Positions 1-7,561 of a stretch of 24,884 bases of DNA are shown piece after piece (the stretch's first letter is position 1; each line of letters begins with the position of its first letter). The position numbers and the translations under genes were made by a program. Source of the stretch: Cyclobacteriaceae bacterium (GTDB taxonomy: Bacteria; Bacteroidota; Bacteroidia; Cytophagales; Cyclobacteriaceae). The notes beneath the pieces were generated by a model. It was not told where the DNA came from, did no database searches, and saw nothing but the letters and a program-made list of their open reading frames with translations. Location of the stretch: the NCBI GenBank assembly GCA_021648745.1, contig JAKISE010000043.1, positions 1 through 24,884 of the forward strand. Direction: 5' to 3'.

Positions 1-166
1 AATAAATCAGAAGTTTATATTCGAAAAGCATAGCACCGCTATGGTTAAGAGGATAAACTCAGTAAAACGACTGATTTGCAGCAGTTTGTATTAGTAATAG
101 AATTTCTATTGCATATTTCGGGTTAAATGGGTTCATTGAATGATGAGTCCATAGTTTATTTATAGG

Positions 167-246
167 GTTACCCACTTAGATCCCAAGAACATCAATATCC
201 CAGTTATCCTGCTACAGAAACATTCTCTATGCTTTAGATGGGTAAC
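167..246. repeat. Inverted repeat after the 594-aa gene
   Basis: GTTACCCA at 167-174 is the reverse complement of TGGGTAAC at 239-246, and with the flanks the two arms match at 11 of 12 positions. The arms are 64 bases apart and lie just past the stop codon of the minus-strand gene ending at 251. The pair could fold at the 3' end of that transcript and protect or end it, but there is no clear T-run, so I do not call a terminator. Nothing else is recognisable in bases 1-250. Confidence 0.35.
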
Positions 247-250
247 TCTA

Positions 251-2035
251 TTATCTATTATATTCTAACTGATAAGAAATATCTTTTCCGATTGTTTTTT
301 TTGCTTTTTCATAAGCAGATGCGCTTGCCACTCCAAAATTGGCTCCTGCTCCCTTTATGCTAGTTAGCGAATTTTTGTAAATCTCCTTACCTGTATCTGT
401 TCTAAGCATAGATACTGTTGCATCCAGATAAGAAAAATATCCATACTGATTAGCCTGCCCTCTACGAGTGTTCGATTCTATATTAATTACAAAATCTGCG
501 CCAATAGCATCATCTACAAATTTATAGTCTAGCTCTAGTAAGGCATTTTTTACAGAAGGTGCTAATATCTTAATCCTTAGAGAATCGCCCAAAGCAAGCT
601 CTCTAGAACTAACATACACTGTGGGTGCCAATATTTCAACTTTTAACTCTTTGGCCTGTAAAGGGTGCGCTAACAACAAATTTTGAACAAACTCCGAAGA
701 CTCTTCTACCCCTAATAAATCAGCAACATCTACATCAGCATGTAATAATAACTCGCCACTTCGTTTTACTTGATCCACATTTAATACCAAGCGAGCAACT
801 CCTTTTTTGTCAGATACAATAATTGTTTCATATTCTATTTTATCATTTCTTAAAATTTTAAAATGAACAGGAATGTCTTTTAAAGCCTCATCACCTAACT
901 TCACCTCTAATTTTATTGGGTATTTATAGAGCTCTACTTTTTTAATTTTAAATGTTTCACTTGCAGGAATTAGCCTTATTTGAGATAAGCTGTCTATCAT
1001 TTCAAAATTTTCTGGCAAAAACGATAAAGAGCCAAATTCAACTGAATTATATGGAAATTTATTATTTACTGTAGCTCTTACCTTTCCGTTTGCTTCATCA
1101 AAATTAGCTACCACCACAATGTTATCGTTTGCTTTATTAAAGCTTCCTTCAAAAGTAAAATCGCAGCCAGACTCAGCCACTTTCACTAGTTCTAAATCAC
1201 TTAATTTATTAAGTACACGGTTTTTAAACTCTGTAGAAAACTTGCTTTCCCTTCCAGAGTTCTCATAACCAATTTTACCCTCACATACTGTAATGCCGGC
1301 ATCACCTAATTGCAATTGCAGCCCATAGGCATAAAACGAGGCAAGCTGTTGAACATTTAAACTGCCTTTATTAAAAAAATCGTCTGTGCCTTGAGCAACA
1401 TCCAGTTTCATTTGGCCAATTTTATTAAAATCAAGCTTTTCATCTTGGTCCAAGGCCATTAGCATAACAGCTGCTTGGTTTATTTCTTTTAACTTTATTT
1501 GGCTTTCAAATAATAAATCAATGGCTTTTTCCTTATTCCCATTGGCAATATTAGTATTAGCAATAGCTACATTTTTATCTATTGCAGCTGTATTCACTTT
1601 TATAACATCTAGGTTATACTCTATTATGTCGTGAATGCTCACATAAGAAAACGAAAAAGCCGTTTTCTTTTTCTTACTATAATAATTTTCAAATTTTAAA
1701 CCAACCAGTTCTGCTTTGGAAATAGATACTGAGTTTTGATCCAAAAGCTGAGTTGATTCGGTATTAACAATCGAAATATTCATTACCGTTTCAGATTTAA
1801 CATTTACATGAATCGATTCGATAATTTGATTTCGCGATGTTTGATTAAGTTGTTTGTAAATATTTGTCAGACTTTGTTTTTTACCTACCAGCTCTGAACT
1901 GAGCCCAATTAAATATCTATCTGCTGGGTATTTTGATTCTCTCTGGTACGGGTCAAGCCAAAACGGAGCATCCTTTTGAGCTATTGCCCCAGAAAAAATG
2001 CTCATAAACAATATTGAAAGTAATAATTTTCTCAT
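251..2035 (-). CDS. Exported LPP20-like domain protein, 594 aa
   Basis: The protein starts with a Sec signal peptide (residues 1-19, cleavage likely at AIA/Q). Residues about 23-135 resemble an LPP20-type domain: an aromatic start (PFWLDPY), a YLIGLSSE segment, a helix of polar and aliphatic residues, then a strand-rich stretch with ENYY. A helical section (about 138-205) follows. Residues about 370-440 look like an Ig-like beta sandwich, and about 463-594 form a second alpha/beta region with ADFVINIESNTR and a final helix rich in Ala and Lys, resembling LPP20/CsgG-like periplasmic folds. There is no lipobox cysteine, so it is probably periplasmic or secreted. It is third after the WD40-caspase and the 220-aa LPP20-like protein, so a joint role is plausible. 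A terminator-like hairpin sits only six bases before its ATG, so its expression may depend on readthrough or leader control. The function is unknown; the domain calls are by pattern. Confidence 0.8.
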   Translation of the reverse strand: MRKLLLSILFMSIFSGAIAQKDAPFWLDPYQRESKYPADRYLIGLSSELVGKKQSLTNIYKQLNQTSRNQIIESIHVNVKSETVMNISIVNTESTQLLDQNSVSISKAELVGLKFENYYSKKKKTAFSFSYVSIHDIIEYNLDVIKVNTAAIDKNVAIANTNIANGNKEKAIDLLFESQIKLKEINQAAVMLMALDQDEKLDFNKIGQMKLDVAQGTDDFFNKGSLNVQQLASFYAYGLQLQLGDAGITVCEGKIGYENSGRESKFSTEFKNRVLNKLSDLELVKVAESGCDFTFEGSFNKANDNIVVVANFDEANGKVRATVNNKFPYNSVEFGSLSFLPENFEMIDSLSQIRLIPASETFKIKKVELYKYPIKLEVKLGDEALKDIPVHFKILRNDKIEYETIIVSDKKGVARLVLNVDQVKRSGELLLHADVDVADLLGVEESSEFVQNLLLAHPLQAKELKVEILAPTVYVSSRELALGDSLRIKILAPSVKNALLELDYKFVDDAIGADFVINIESNTRRGQANQYGYFSYLDATVSMLRTDTGKEIYKNSLTSIKGAGANFGVASASAYEKAKKTIGKDISYQLEYNR

Positions 2036-2041
2036 AGCTTA

Positions 2042-2081
2042 TAAAAAGAAAGGCAGGGTTACATAATTTGCAACCCTGCCT
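2042..2081 (-). terminator. Terminator-like hairpin before the 594-aa gene
   Basis: AGGCAGGGTT (2051-2060) and AACCCTGCCT (2072-2081) form a perfect 10-bp GC-rich stem with an 11-base loop. Read on the minus strand, the stem is followed by TTTCTTTTTAT, the form of an intrinsic terminator for the 220-aa gene upstream. The T-rich tract ends about six bases before the ATG at 2035, so the hairpin may also act as an attenuator for the next gene. Confidence 0.7.
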
Positions 2082-2082
2082 C

Positions 2083-2220
2083 AAACAGATAAAATATTAT
2101 CATTCTTGCTAAACAAGAATCTGTTTAAGGGTATCAATAAACTCCTTAAGGCTCTCTATTTCTTATCAAAACGCCTGCTATGTATTACCATGCAGGAGAA
2201 CCAAGGCCTGTTAAGGAGTT
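2083..2220 (-). ncRNA. Candidate structured RNA leader (nested hairpins)
   Basis: This spacer contains several perfect or near-perfect stems. AACTCCTTAA (2140-2149) pairs with TTAAGGAGTT (2211-2220) and continues with GGC/GCC. Inside it, CCTGC (2174-2178) pairs with GCAGG (2192-2196), extended by ATG/CAT with one bulged base. A second unit pairs AAACAGAT (2083-2090) with ATCTGTTT (2119-2126) around ATTCTTG (2102-2108) and CAAGAAT (2114-2120). With the terminator-like stem next to it, the minus-strand transcript would be folded over nearly 180 bases. I do not recognise a known riboswitch class. It could be a regulatory leader, a 3'-end-derived small RNA or a dispersed hairpin repeat. Confidence 0.4.
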
Positions 2221-2235
2221 ATGTGAAATAAAAAT

Positions 2236-2898
2236 TTAGTTATCCCACTTCATTAATTTCTCAAGCTTGTCTTGAGCTATGTCTGTTTCTTCCTCCAATT
2301 TTTTAGAAATGGCTTTCTGTGCAACTGCCATTGCTTTTTCAGAGTTATAAGCCATTCTTACAAACACCTCAACGTTTTTATTTTTTAGTGTTCTATAAAT
2401 TTCGAACAGAGGCAAAGTACGCCCTAACTCCTGAGCAATAATACTTTTGGCTGCTGCTACAGTTTTTGTAACCGAAGCTGCTTCTTCTGCATTAAATTGC
2501 TGGTTGGCAATGCTGGTTTCAATAAGTGCAGCTACTTGAGTTGAAATAGAACCTGCTAGCTCTAATTTAGCTACTTCGGTTGCCTGTAGTTTAGCAGCAG
2601 TTTGTGTATTGGCTACTGAATTACCTGATGCAACAATGTATAAAGGGTATCCTTCATCATCAATTTCATACTGACGGATCCAAGCAGTTTCAATTTGCTT
2701 TTCCATTGGCAGAGCTCCTGGAGAAACATGATAATCATCTTTCTTAAATTTCTTAGCTTCTTTACGTGCTTCTTTTACCGCTTTTTTCTTAATCTCTTTT
2801 TTACCAGTTTTTCTAGTCTTTTTTGTTTGTGCAATGGTTAATGTGCTAAAAGCAAAAACGATTGCAAATACGAGTGTTAAAGTTTTTATTAGTTTCAT
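2236..2898 (-). CDS. Exported LPP20-like protein with Lys-rich N-terminus, 220 aa
   Basis: A signal peptide covers residues 1-23 (cleavage near TIA/Q). It is followed by a very basic stretch (about 25-53, mostly Lys, Arg and Ala) that may bind nucleic acid, acidic polysaccharide or the outer leaflet. From about residue 68 the protein resembles an LPP20-type domain: YIVASGNSVANTQTAAKLQA, a long helix, a Gln/Ala-rich middle and a C-terminal strand VEVFVRMAYN before a last helix. In this fold the strand-helix core usually sits in the periplasm. The gene starts 116 bases after the WD40-caspase stop and precedes another LPP20-like gene, so the three probably belong to one module. No lipobox is seen. 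Family resemblance is good; the biological role is not known. Confidence 0.8.
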   Translation of the reverse strand: MKLIKTLTLVFAIVFAFSTLTIAQTKKTRKTGKKEIKKKAVKEARKEAKKFKKDDYHVSPGALPMEKQIETAWIRQYEIDDEGYPLYIVASGNSVANTQTAAKLQATEVAKLELAGSISTQVAALIETSIANQQFNAEEAASVTKTVAAAKSIIAQELGRTLPLFEIYRTLKNKNVEVFVRMAYNSEKAMAVAQKAISKKLEEETDIAQDKLEKLMKWDN

Positions 2899-3014
2899 GA
2901 TTTTTGTTTTTTTTATTTAAAATAACATTCAATTACATACAAGCTCGGCTTCATTCGCTAGAGAGCATGCTTGTCAATTTCATACTTTATTAGGTTTTGT
3001 TTTTTAAAAATACA

Positions 3015-5885
3015 TTATTTATTTAAATTAATAATTGATAATCTGCTAATTGTACTTGGTTTTTGGGTTGTTGGGTGCTGAACATTATTCGTAAGTTCAA
3101 TAGTTCTTTCAGAAACATACAAATCAAGTTCTCTTAAATAGATAGTTCCATCGGGCTTAAAGTCCGCCTTTCCTTTTTCAATTCCTTCCAATATTGCCAA
3201 AGTAAAAGCACCATGCCCCCACTGTGGTGTTTCCAATGCAGATTCATTTCCGGTTGAGGCGGCCATTAAAACCAATCCATTTTCATCACTTGAAGCATTT
3301 CGTAAGGCTTCAGTATTATTAGCTCCATATTTGGTTAAATTTACTCCCAGTTGCCCACTTCGGCAAGCATCAATCATAACCACAACATTGGAAGGCAAGC
3401 CGCTTAAAGTTTGTGTTAAATCCTTCCAACTCACTAATTTATCAGGATGTTGAATAAGATCTGCATCATGTGGCAATATAAAAAACTCGCCCTCTTCGTT
3501 AATGCCATGTGAGGCAATAAATATTAACACCATATCTTTTGCCTGTACTTTATGGGTGAGGTTGTCAAATGCATCCAAAATAGCCTGCTTATCTGCCTCA
3601 CTATTTAGTAACTTTACTGAATTAACATCTTTATAAACCTCAGTTCCTATTTTTTCAAAAACATCGGAAATAGATTCAGCATCGTCATCAGCATAATTTA
3701 GGTTATACTCTGAGTTACTATAATCAGAAATTCCGATACTTAATATATACAAATCAGGCCTATCTAAATAATTAACTACTTCCATCGATCGCCCTTTACC
3801 TCTGGCATCAACTCCCGTTAAGTTAATTATCCTTTTTTCCGATACCATCTTTGCTTCTTGGTTAGCCACAAAAATTCTAACCTCAGTAATATCGTTTGAT
3901 ACGATTAATTCTTGTTCAATCAATATATCAAACTCCCCTACCGACTTAGGAATAACAACCCCTCTACTATTAGACGAAGGTCTTCCATTGACTAAAATTT
4001 TAACCAGTTTAATTTTTGAGTTAGATTTCACCTTCGCCTTAATAGTTATTTTAGATTGATTTAAGTCAGAAGTTTGAAGTTCTGGAGTAATCCAGTCTAT
4101 AGAGGGTGCCGCACCTAACACATTTAAAGGTTTTTTAGAAACGTTTTTAGTTACTGGTTTATTATTCGATTGGGCAAGAACAGCTTGTTCTTCAATCTCT
4201 TTTTCCTTTGCAATCTCAAAACTACCTTTACCAATCGTTTGCTTGACCATCTCAGGTTTATGAAATTTTGAAGAAAACACACTGCTTTTATAAAACTTCG
4301 ATAGTTTTTTTGCCTCCTCATCTATTTGCCAGCCAATAAATTTTTCACCTCCACTTGAAGCCTGGTAATACCCCTGGGGTGTCCAACATATCCAATTATT
4401 TTTAGAAGCAACATAAATAGATGCTAATAATTCGAAGGAAGAGAGATTCCAGATCCGAATGGTTTGGTCTTGACATAAAGCAATAAGTCTATTATTGATT
4501 GAAGCTATGGATGTAATAGCTCCATTAAACCCTTTTAGCTCACCTTTAAGTACTCCGTTTCTAGTGTATAGCTTTAATGAAAAATCGCCTCCAACAGCAA
4601 TAGTTTCTGCATTAATAATTGTGAAAGACCTAAGCCTACCATCAAGCCTGGGATTCATCTCAATTTTCCCACTGAAACCAGTGCTTAATGTGTATTTATC
4701 AATGGGTAAAAGTTTGTACCCATTTTCTTCATGTTTGCCGCTAAAAATTTCACCTAATTCCTTAGTATCCCAAATATAAGAGAGCGTAGAAAGGTTAATT
4801 CCATTGGTAAACTCATTTTTTTCAGAGCCAAAAACTATACTAGCATCATTTGAAATACCTATACTTTTAATTTTTTGAGAGCTATTTCTAAACAACTGAA
4901 TTGGCTCATTCGATTCAAGGTCATAGACAATAATTGTCCCCAAAGCGCCTCCAGCCAGAGCCACTAAATTAGTTTTTGAGATGGCTGACGCTGTAGTAGC
5001 CGAAAAAGGAACAGCTAACTGCCCATTACTTACCGATGAACTTAAGGAAAATCGATACCCTTTTGAACCAGATACAATTACCTCATCTCCCAAAACAGCA
5101 ATATCTCTAATGGGCTCATTAATAGAAGCCATGTATTTGCTAAATGCACCTTTGTTATCCCATAAAATTACCTTCCCCTTGTTGCCTCCTGAAATTATCC
5201 ATTTCCCATCTGAAGAAAATGCACAAGACTGTACTTTATCAATATGCATAGTCATAGAAGTGGGATCATTTGACCCTGTTAAGTCCCATAATTTAAGGGA
5301 GCCATCATACGAAGCTGATACCAATTGATTGCCGTTTGGAGCGAATGAAGCATCATATACTTGTGCGGCATGGCCTTCCAACACTTTCCCAGGAGTGCCT
5401 AAAATATTACCGTCTGAGAAATTAATATTCCACAACCTAACAACACCTGTCACATCCGAACTAGCCAGCTGAAGTCCATCATTAGAAAAATCGAGGCTAG
5501 TAACTACATTTGAATGACCTTTTAATAACACAACATCTCTGTCTCTTTCTAAGTCAATAATTCTAATTTCATTTGTTTCAAAGTAACCTCCAATGGCCAA
5601 AAATTTACTATCAGGTGAAAGAGCTAAGGCGTAAATGGCTCCTTCTGTACCATCTCCTGAAAATGTTCTAAGAGTTCTGTCTAAAACTCCATTTTTCACA
5701 TCCCAAATACGAATGGTTTTATCGTCAGATACTGAAATTAAGAATTTGCCATTGGAAGTAAATGCTAAATCGTTTACAATGCCTGCATGGGCTTGAGGGT
5801 CGATAATAAGTCGAGCATTTTGAGCACTAGATGGGCTCCAATTTGTAAAGACCCAAAGACCTAATATTACGAGTTTTAGTTTCAT
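3015..5885 (-). CDS. Exported WD40-repeat caspase (peptidase C14) protein
   Basis: A 956-aa protein with a Sec signal peptide (residues 1 to about 22, ending SSAQ), so it should act outside the cytoplasm. Residues about 25-500 hold roughly ten WD40-like repeats; the clearest contain DDKTIRIWD, GVVRLWN, GSLKLWD and DQTIRIWN. Next comes WTPQGYYQASSGGEKFIGW, a linker typical of bacterial WD40-caspase proteins, then an Ig-like segment (about 590-690). The caspase domain covers about 705-900. His793 (in ASHG) and Cys841 (in IDACRSG) form the expected catalytic dyad, so the protease looks active. A GTG six bases upstream (5891) is also possible, but the ATG gives a cleaner signal peptide. Two LPP20-like exported proteins follow. 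Three phased repeats and a candidate promoter precede it. The WD40 part probably binds a partner or ligand and the caspase part cuts a protein; the substrates are unknown. Confidence 0.92.
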   Translation of the reverse strand: MKLKLVILGLWVFTNWSPSSAQNARLIIDPQAHAGIVNDLAFTSNGKFLISVSDDKTIRIWDVKNGVLDRTLRTFSGDGTEGAIYALALSPDSKFLAIGGYFETNEIRIIDLERDRDVVLLKGHSNVVTSLDFSNDGLQLASSDVTGVVRLWNINFSDGNILGTPGKVLEGHAAQVYDASFAPNGNQLVSASYDGSLKLWDLTGSNDPTSMTMHIDKVQSCAFSSDGKWIISGGNKGKVILWDNKGAFSKYMASINEPIRDIAVLGDEVIVSGSKGYRFSLSSSVSNGQLAVPFSATTASAISKTNLVALAGGALGTIIVYDLESNEPIQLFRNSSQKIKSIGISNDASIVFGSEKNEFTNGINLSTLSYIWDTKELGEIFSGKHEENGYKLLPIDKYTLSTGFSGKIEMNPRLDGRLRSFTIINAETIAVGGDFSLKLYTRNGVLKGELKGFNGAITSIASINNRLIALCQDQTIRIWNLSSFELLASIYVASKNNWICWTPQGYYQASSGGEKFIGWQIDEEAKKLSKFYKSSVFSSKFHKPEMVKQTIGKGSFEIAKEKEIEEQAVLAQSNNKPVTKNVSKKPLNVLGAAPSIDWITPELQTSDLNQSKITIKAKVKSNSKIKLVKILVNGRPSSNSRGVVIPKSVGEFDILIEQELIVSNDITEVRIFVANQEAKMVSEKRIINLTGVDARGKGRSMEVVNYLDRPDLYILSIGISDYSNSEYNLNYADDDAESISDVFEKIGTEVYKDVNSVKLLNSEADKQAILDAFDNLTHKVQAKDMVLIFIASHGINEEGEFFILPHDADLIQHPDKLVSWKDLTQTLSGLPSNVVVMIDACRSGQLGVNLTKYGANNTEALRNASSDENGLVLMAASTGNESALETPQWGHGAFTLAILEGIEKGKADFKPDGTIYLRELDLYVSERTIELTNNVQHPTTQKPSTISRLSIINLNK

Positions 5886-5920
5886 TACCACAGATGTTAT
5901 TATACAAGTACTGTACCAAA

Positions 5921-5953
5921 AAAAGTTAAGGTAGTAAAAATATAATTAACAAA
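5921..5953 (-). promoter_or_regulatory. Candidate Bacteroidota promoter of the WD40-caspase gene
   Basis: On the minus strand TTTG (complement of 5950-5953) is followed after 21 bases by TAACTTTT (complement of 5921-5928), which matches seven of eight positions of the Bacteroidota -7 consensus TAnnTTTG. Transcription would begin roughly 30 bases before the ATG at 5885. The phased direct repeats end 9 bases upstream of the TTTG box, a sensible place for an activator. AT-rich DNA makes chance matches likely. Confidence 0.45.
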
Positions 5954-5962
5954 TGCCTATCT

Positions 5963-6019
5963 TTTGTGAATGAACAGTATTTCTTTGTGAACGAACAGTT
6001 TTTTTTTGTAAACGAAAAC
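5963..6019 (-). promoter_or_regulatory. Three direct repeats with exact 21-bp period
   Basis: TTTGTGAATGAACAGT (5963-5978), TTTGTGAACGAACAGT (5984-5999) and TTTGTAAACGAAAAC (6005-6019) begin exactly 21 bases apart. On the strand of the WD40-caspase gene the core is TTCRTTYAC. Two helical turns between copies place bound protein on one face of the DNA. LytTR-family response regulators bind 9-bp direct repeats with a 12-bp spacer, which is the same 21-bp period, so this is a candidate activator site. The regulator itself is not in the window. Confidence 0.6.
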
Positions 6020-6072
6020 CTCGCATCTCTTTTAGCGATACTATAAACCTAAAGAAATTCAGGTTATAAAGA

Positions 6073-6115
6073 ACAAGAAAGCCACTTTTTTTACATAAAA
6101 AAGTGGCTTTCTTGT
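6073..6115 (-). terminator. 19-bp hairpin after the adaptor gene
   Basis: ACAAGAAAGCCACTTTTTT (6073-6091) pairs perfectly with its reverse complement at 6097-6115 across a 5-base loop. It lies about 60 bases past the stop of the HlyD/MacA-type gene and before the WD40-caspase regulatory region, so it most likely ends the sdaAB-tolC-adaptor transcript. The T-run is inside the upper stem and the tract after the stem is only partly T-rich, so 3'-end protection is an alternative role. Confidence 0.7.
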
Positions 6116-6175
6116 ATATAAAAATACTCAGTTACTAACTACAATATGTTGTCAATACTGCTTTCAACAAACTAC

Positions 6176-7537
6176 CTAATTTTTCGACTTTTTAGATTTT
6201 TTATTTTCTTCTTCTTTTACTAAATCGCCATCTTTCAACCTTTTTGAAACAGCAATGTATGGACCAATAATCACTTTAACTGAATCATCCAGTTCAGTCA
6301 CAATTTCAATATGTTCATAATCACTAATACCTGTTTCTACCTTAATTACTTTGGCCACTCCATTATCGTTGATAAAAATCACCTCTTCTTTCTTTTCCTC
6401 TTTCTCAGAATTTTTACTCGACCCTTTTCGATCTCTTTTAGGCTTTTTATCCTCATTTCCTATATCCTCTAATTCACTTTTACTTCTAACCGTTACTGCA
6501 GCCAAAGGCACTGTTCGTATATTTGATTTTGAGTTAGTAATAATGTCAACACTGGCTGTCATACCCGGCTTAAATGGGTGATGATTGCCTTCTTTCTTAA
6601 GATCTGCATACGAAGAAGGCAATATTCTAATTTTTACTTCAAACTCCGTTACCGCATCAGCTGATACTTTATCTTTTGCAGTATTAGCAATTTGAGTCAC
6701 TACTCCTTTAAACTTTTTACCAAAGTGTGTGTAAGCATCTACATCAATTATTGAGGTGTCTCCTAAGGAAATTCTAATAATATCATTCTCATTCACATCC
6801 ACTCTCACTTCCATATTATTCAAATCTGCAATACGAAGCATTTCAGTACCCGCAAACTGAGAAGTACCAACTACGCGTTCTCCTTTTTTAACATCAAGCT
6901 TAGATACTGTACCACTAATGGGCGATAATACCGATGTTTTCCGTAAGTTTTCCTGTGCATCCTCCACGGAGGCTCTACTGCTTTTAACAACATACTTCGA
7001 TGCTTCCACCGATGCTTTTGCGGAGGCAAGGTCGTTTTCAGCTATTTTAAAATTTTGCTTAGATAGCTCCCAGTCAGAAGTTGAAATCACACTTTGATCA
7101 TGCAGCTTCCTGCTCCTCTCATAGTCTAATTTTGCTCTTTCAAAAGTAGCTTCCGATCGGGCTAAACTCGATTTTGTTGAAAGCAAATTAGCCTTTTGTT
7201 GGTTTAAACTAGCTTCTGCTCGTTGTACTGCTGAAATATAATTATCAGGTCTAATTTTAACAATTAACTGATTAACGGTTACAGAATCACTTTCCTGCAC
7301 ATGAAGTTCAATAATTTCTCCTGCAACATCTGGACTGAGCCTTACTTCGTTTACAGGTTGAACCATGCCTGAGGCGCTTATCTTTTCAACAATTGTTAAT
7401 GTTTTAGGATAATTAGTGATGACTTCAATCTCCTTTTTACTCGACTTTTTCAATATAACAACGAGTAATATTAATCCAAATAATACACCAATTAGTATAT
7501 AAATTATTTTATTAGATTTTTTTTTTGGGTTGGCCAT
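6176..7537 (-). CDS. Efflux periplasmic adaptor subunit (HlyD/MacA type)
   Basis: A 453-aa membrane-fusion protein that would join an inner-membrane pump to an outer-membrane channel. A short basic N-terminus precedes one membrane helix (about 11-30). The lipoyl half-motif VAGEIIELHVQESDSV is at 71-86, a long coiled-coil hairpin covers about 100-200, and the second lipoyl half LSPISGTVSKLDVKKGERV is at 204-222. The beta-barrel domain follows, with FKPGMTASVDI at 322-332. A highly charged insertion (about 354-385, rich in Lys, Glu and Asp) interrupts the membrane-proximal domain, and the C-terminus is Lys-rich. It starts 24 bases after the TolC-type gene, so the two are surely co-transcribed. 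Domain order and coiled coil fit MacA-like adaptors of ABC exporters, but no MacB ATPase/permease or RND pump gene follows; the partner must be encoded elsewhere. Confidence 0.9.
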   Translation of the reverse strand: MANPKKKSNKIIYILIGVLFGLILLVVILKKSSKKEIEVITNYPKTLTIVEKISASGMVQPVNEVRLSPDVAGEIIELHVQESDSVTVNQLIVKIRPDNYISAVQRAEASLNQQKANLLSTKSSLARSEATFERAKLDYERSRKLHDQSVISTSDWELSKQNFKIAENDLASAKASVEASKYVVKSSRASVEDAQENLRKTSVLSPISGTVSKLDVKKGERVVGTSQFAGTEMLRIADLNNMEVRVDVNENDIIRISLGDTSIIDVDAYTHFGKKFKGVVTQIANTAKDKVSADAVTEFEVKIRILPSSYADLKKEGNHHPFKPGMTASVDIITNSKSNIRTVPLAAVTVRSKSELEDIGNEDKKPKRDRKGSSKNSEKEEKKEEVIFINDNGVAKVIKVETGISDYEHIEIVTELDDSVKVIIGPYIAVSKRLKDGDLVKEEENKKSKKSKN

Positions 7538-7561
7538 AATATATTTATAAGGTTTTATAGG

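Noticed and set aside
3015..5885. CRISPR-linked or immune caspase effector
   Set aside because: The protein has a signal peptide and its neighbours are exported LPP20-like proteins; there is no Cas, NLR or gasdermin gene nearby.
6176..7537. RND-type MexA/AcrA adaptor with a nearby RND pump
   Set aside because: No RND pump gene is present, and the single N-terminal membrane helix and coiled coil fit a MacA-like adaptor better.
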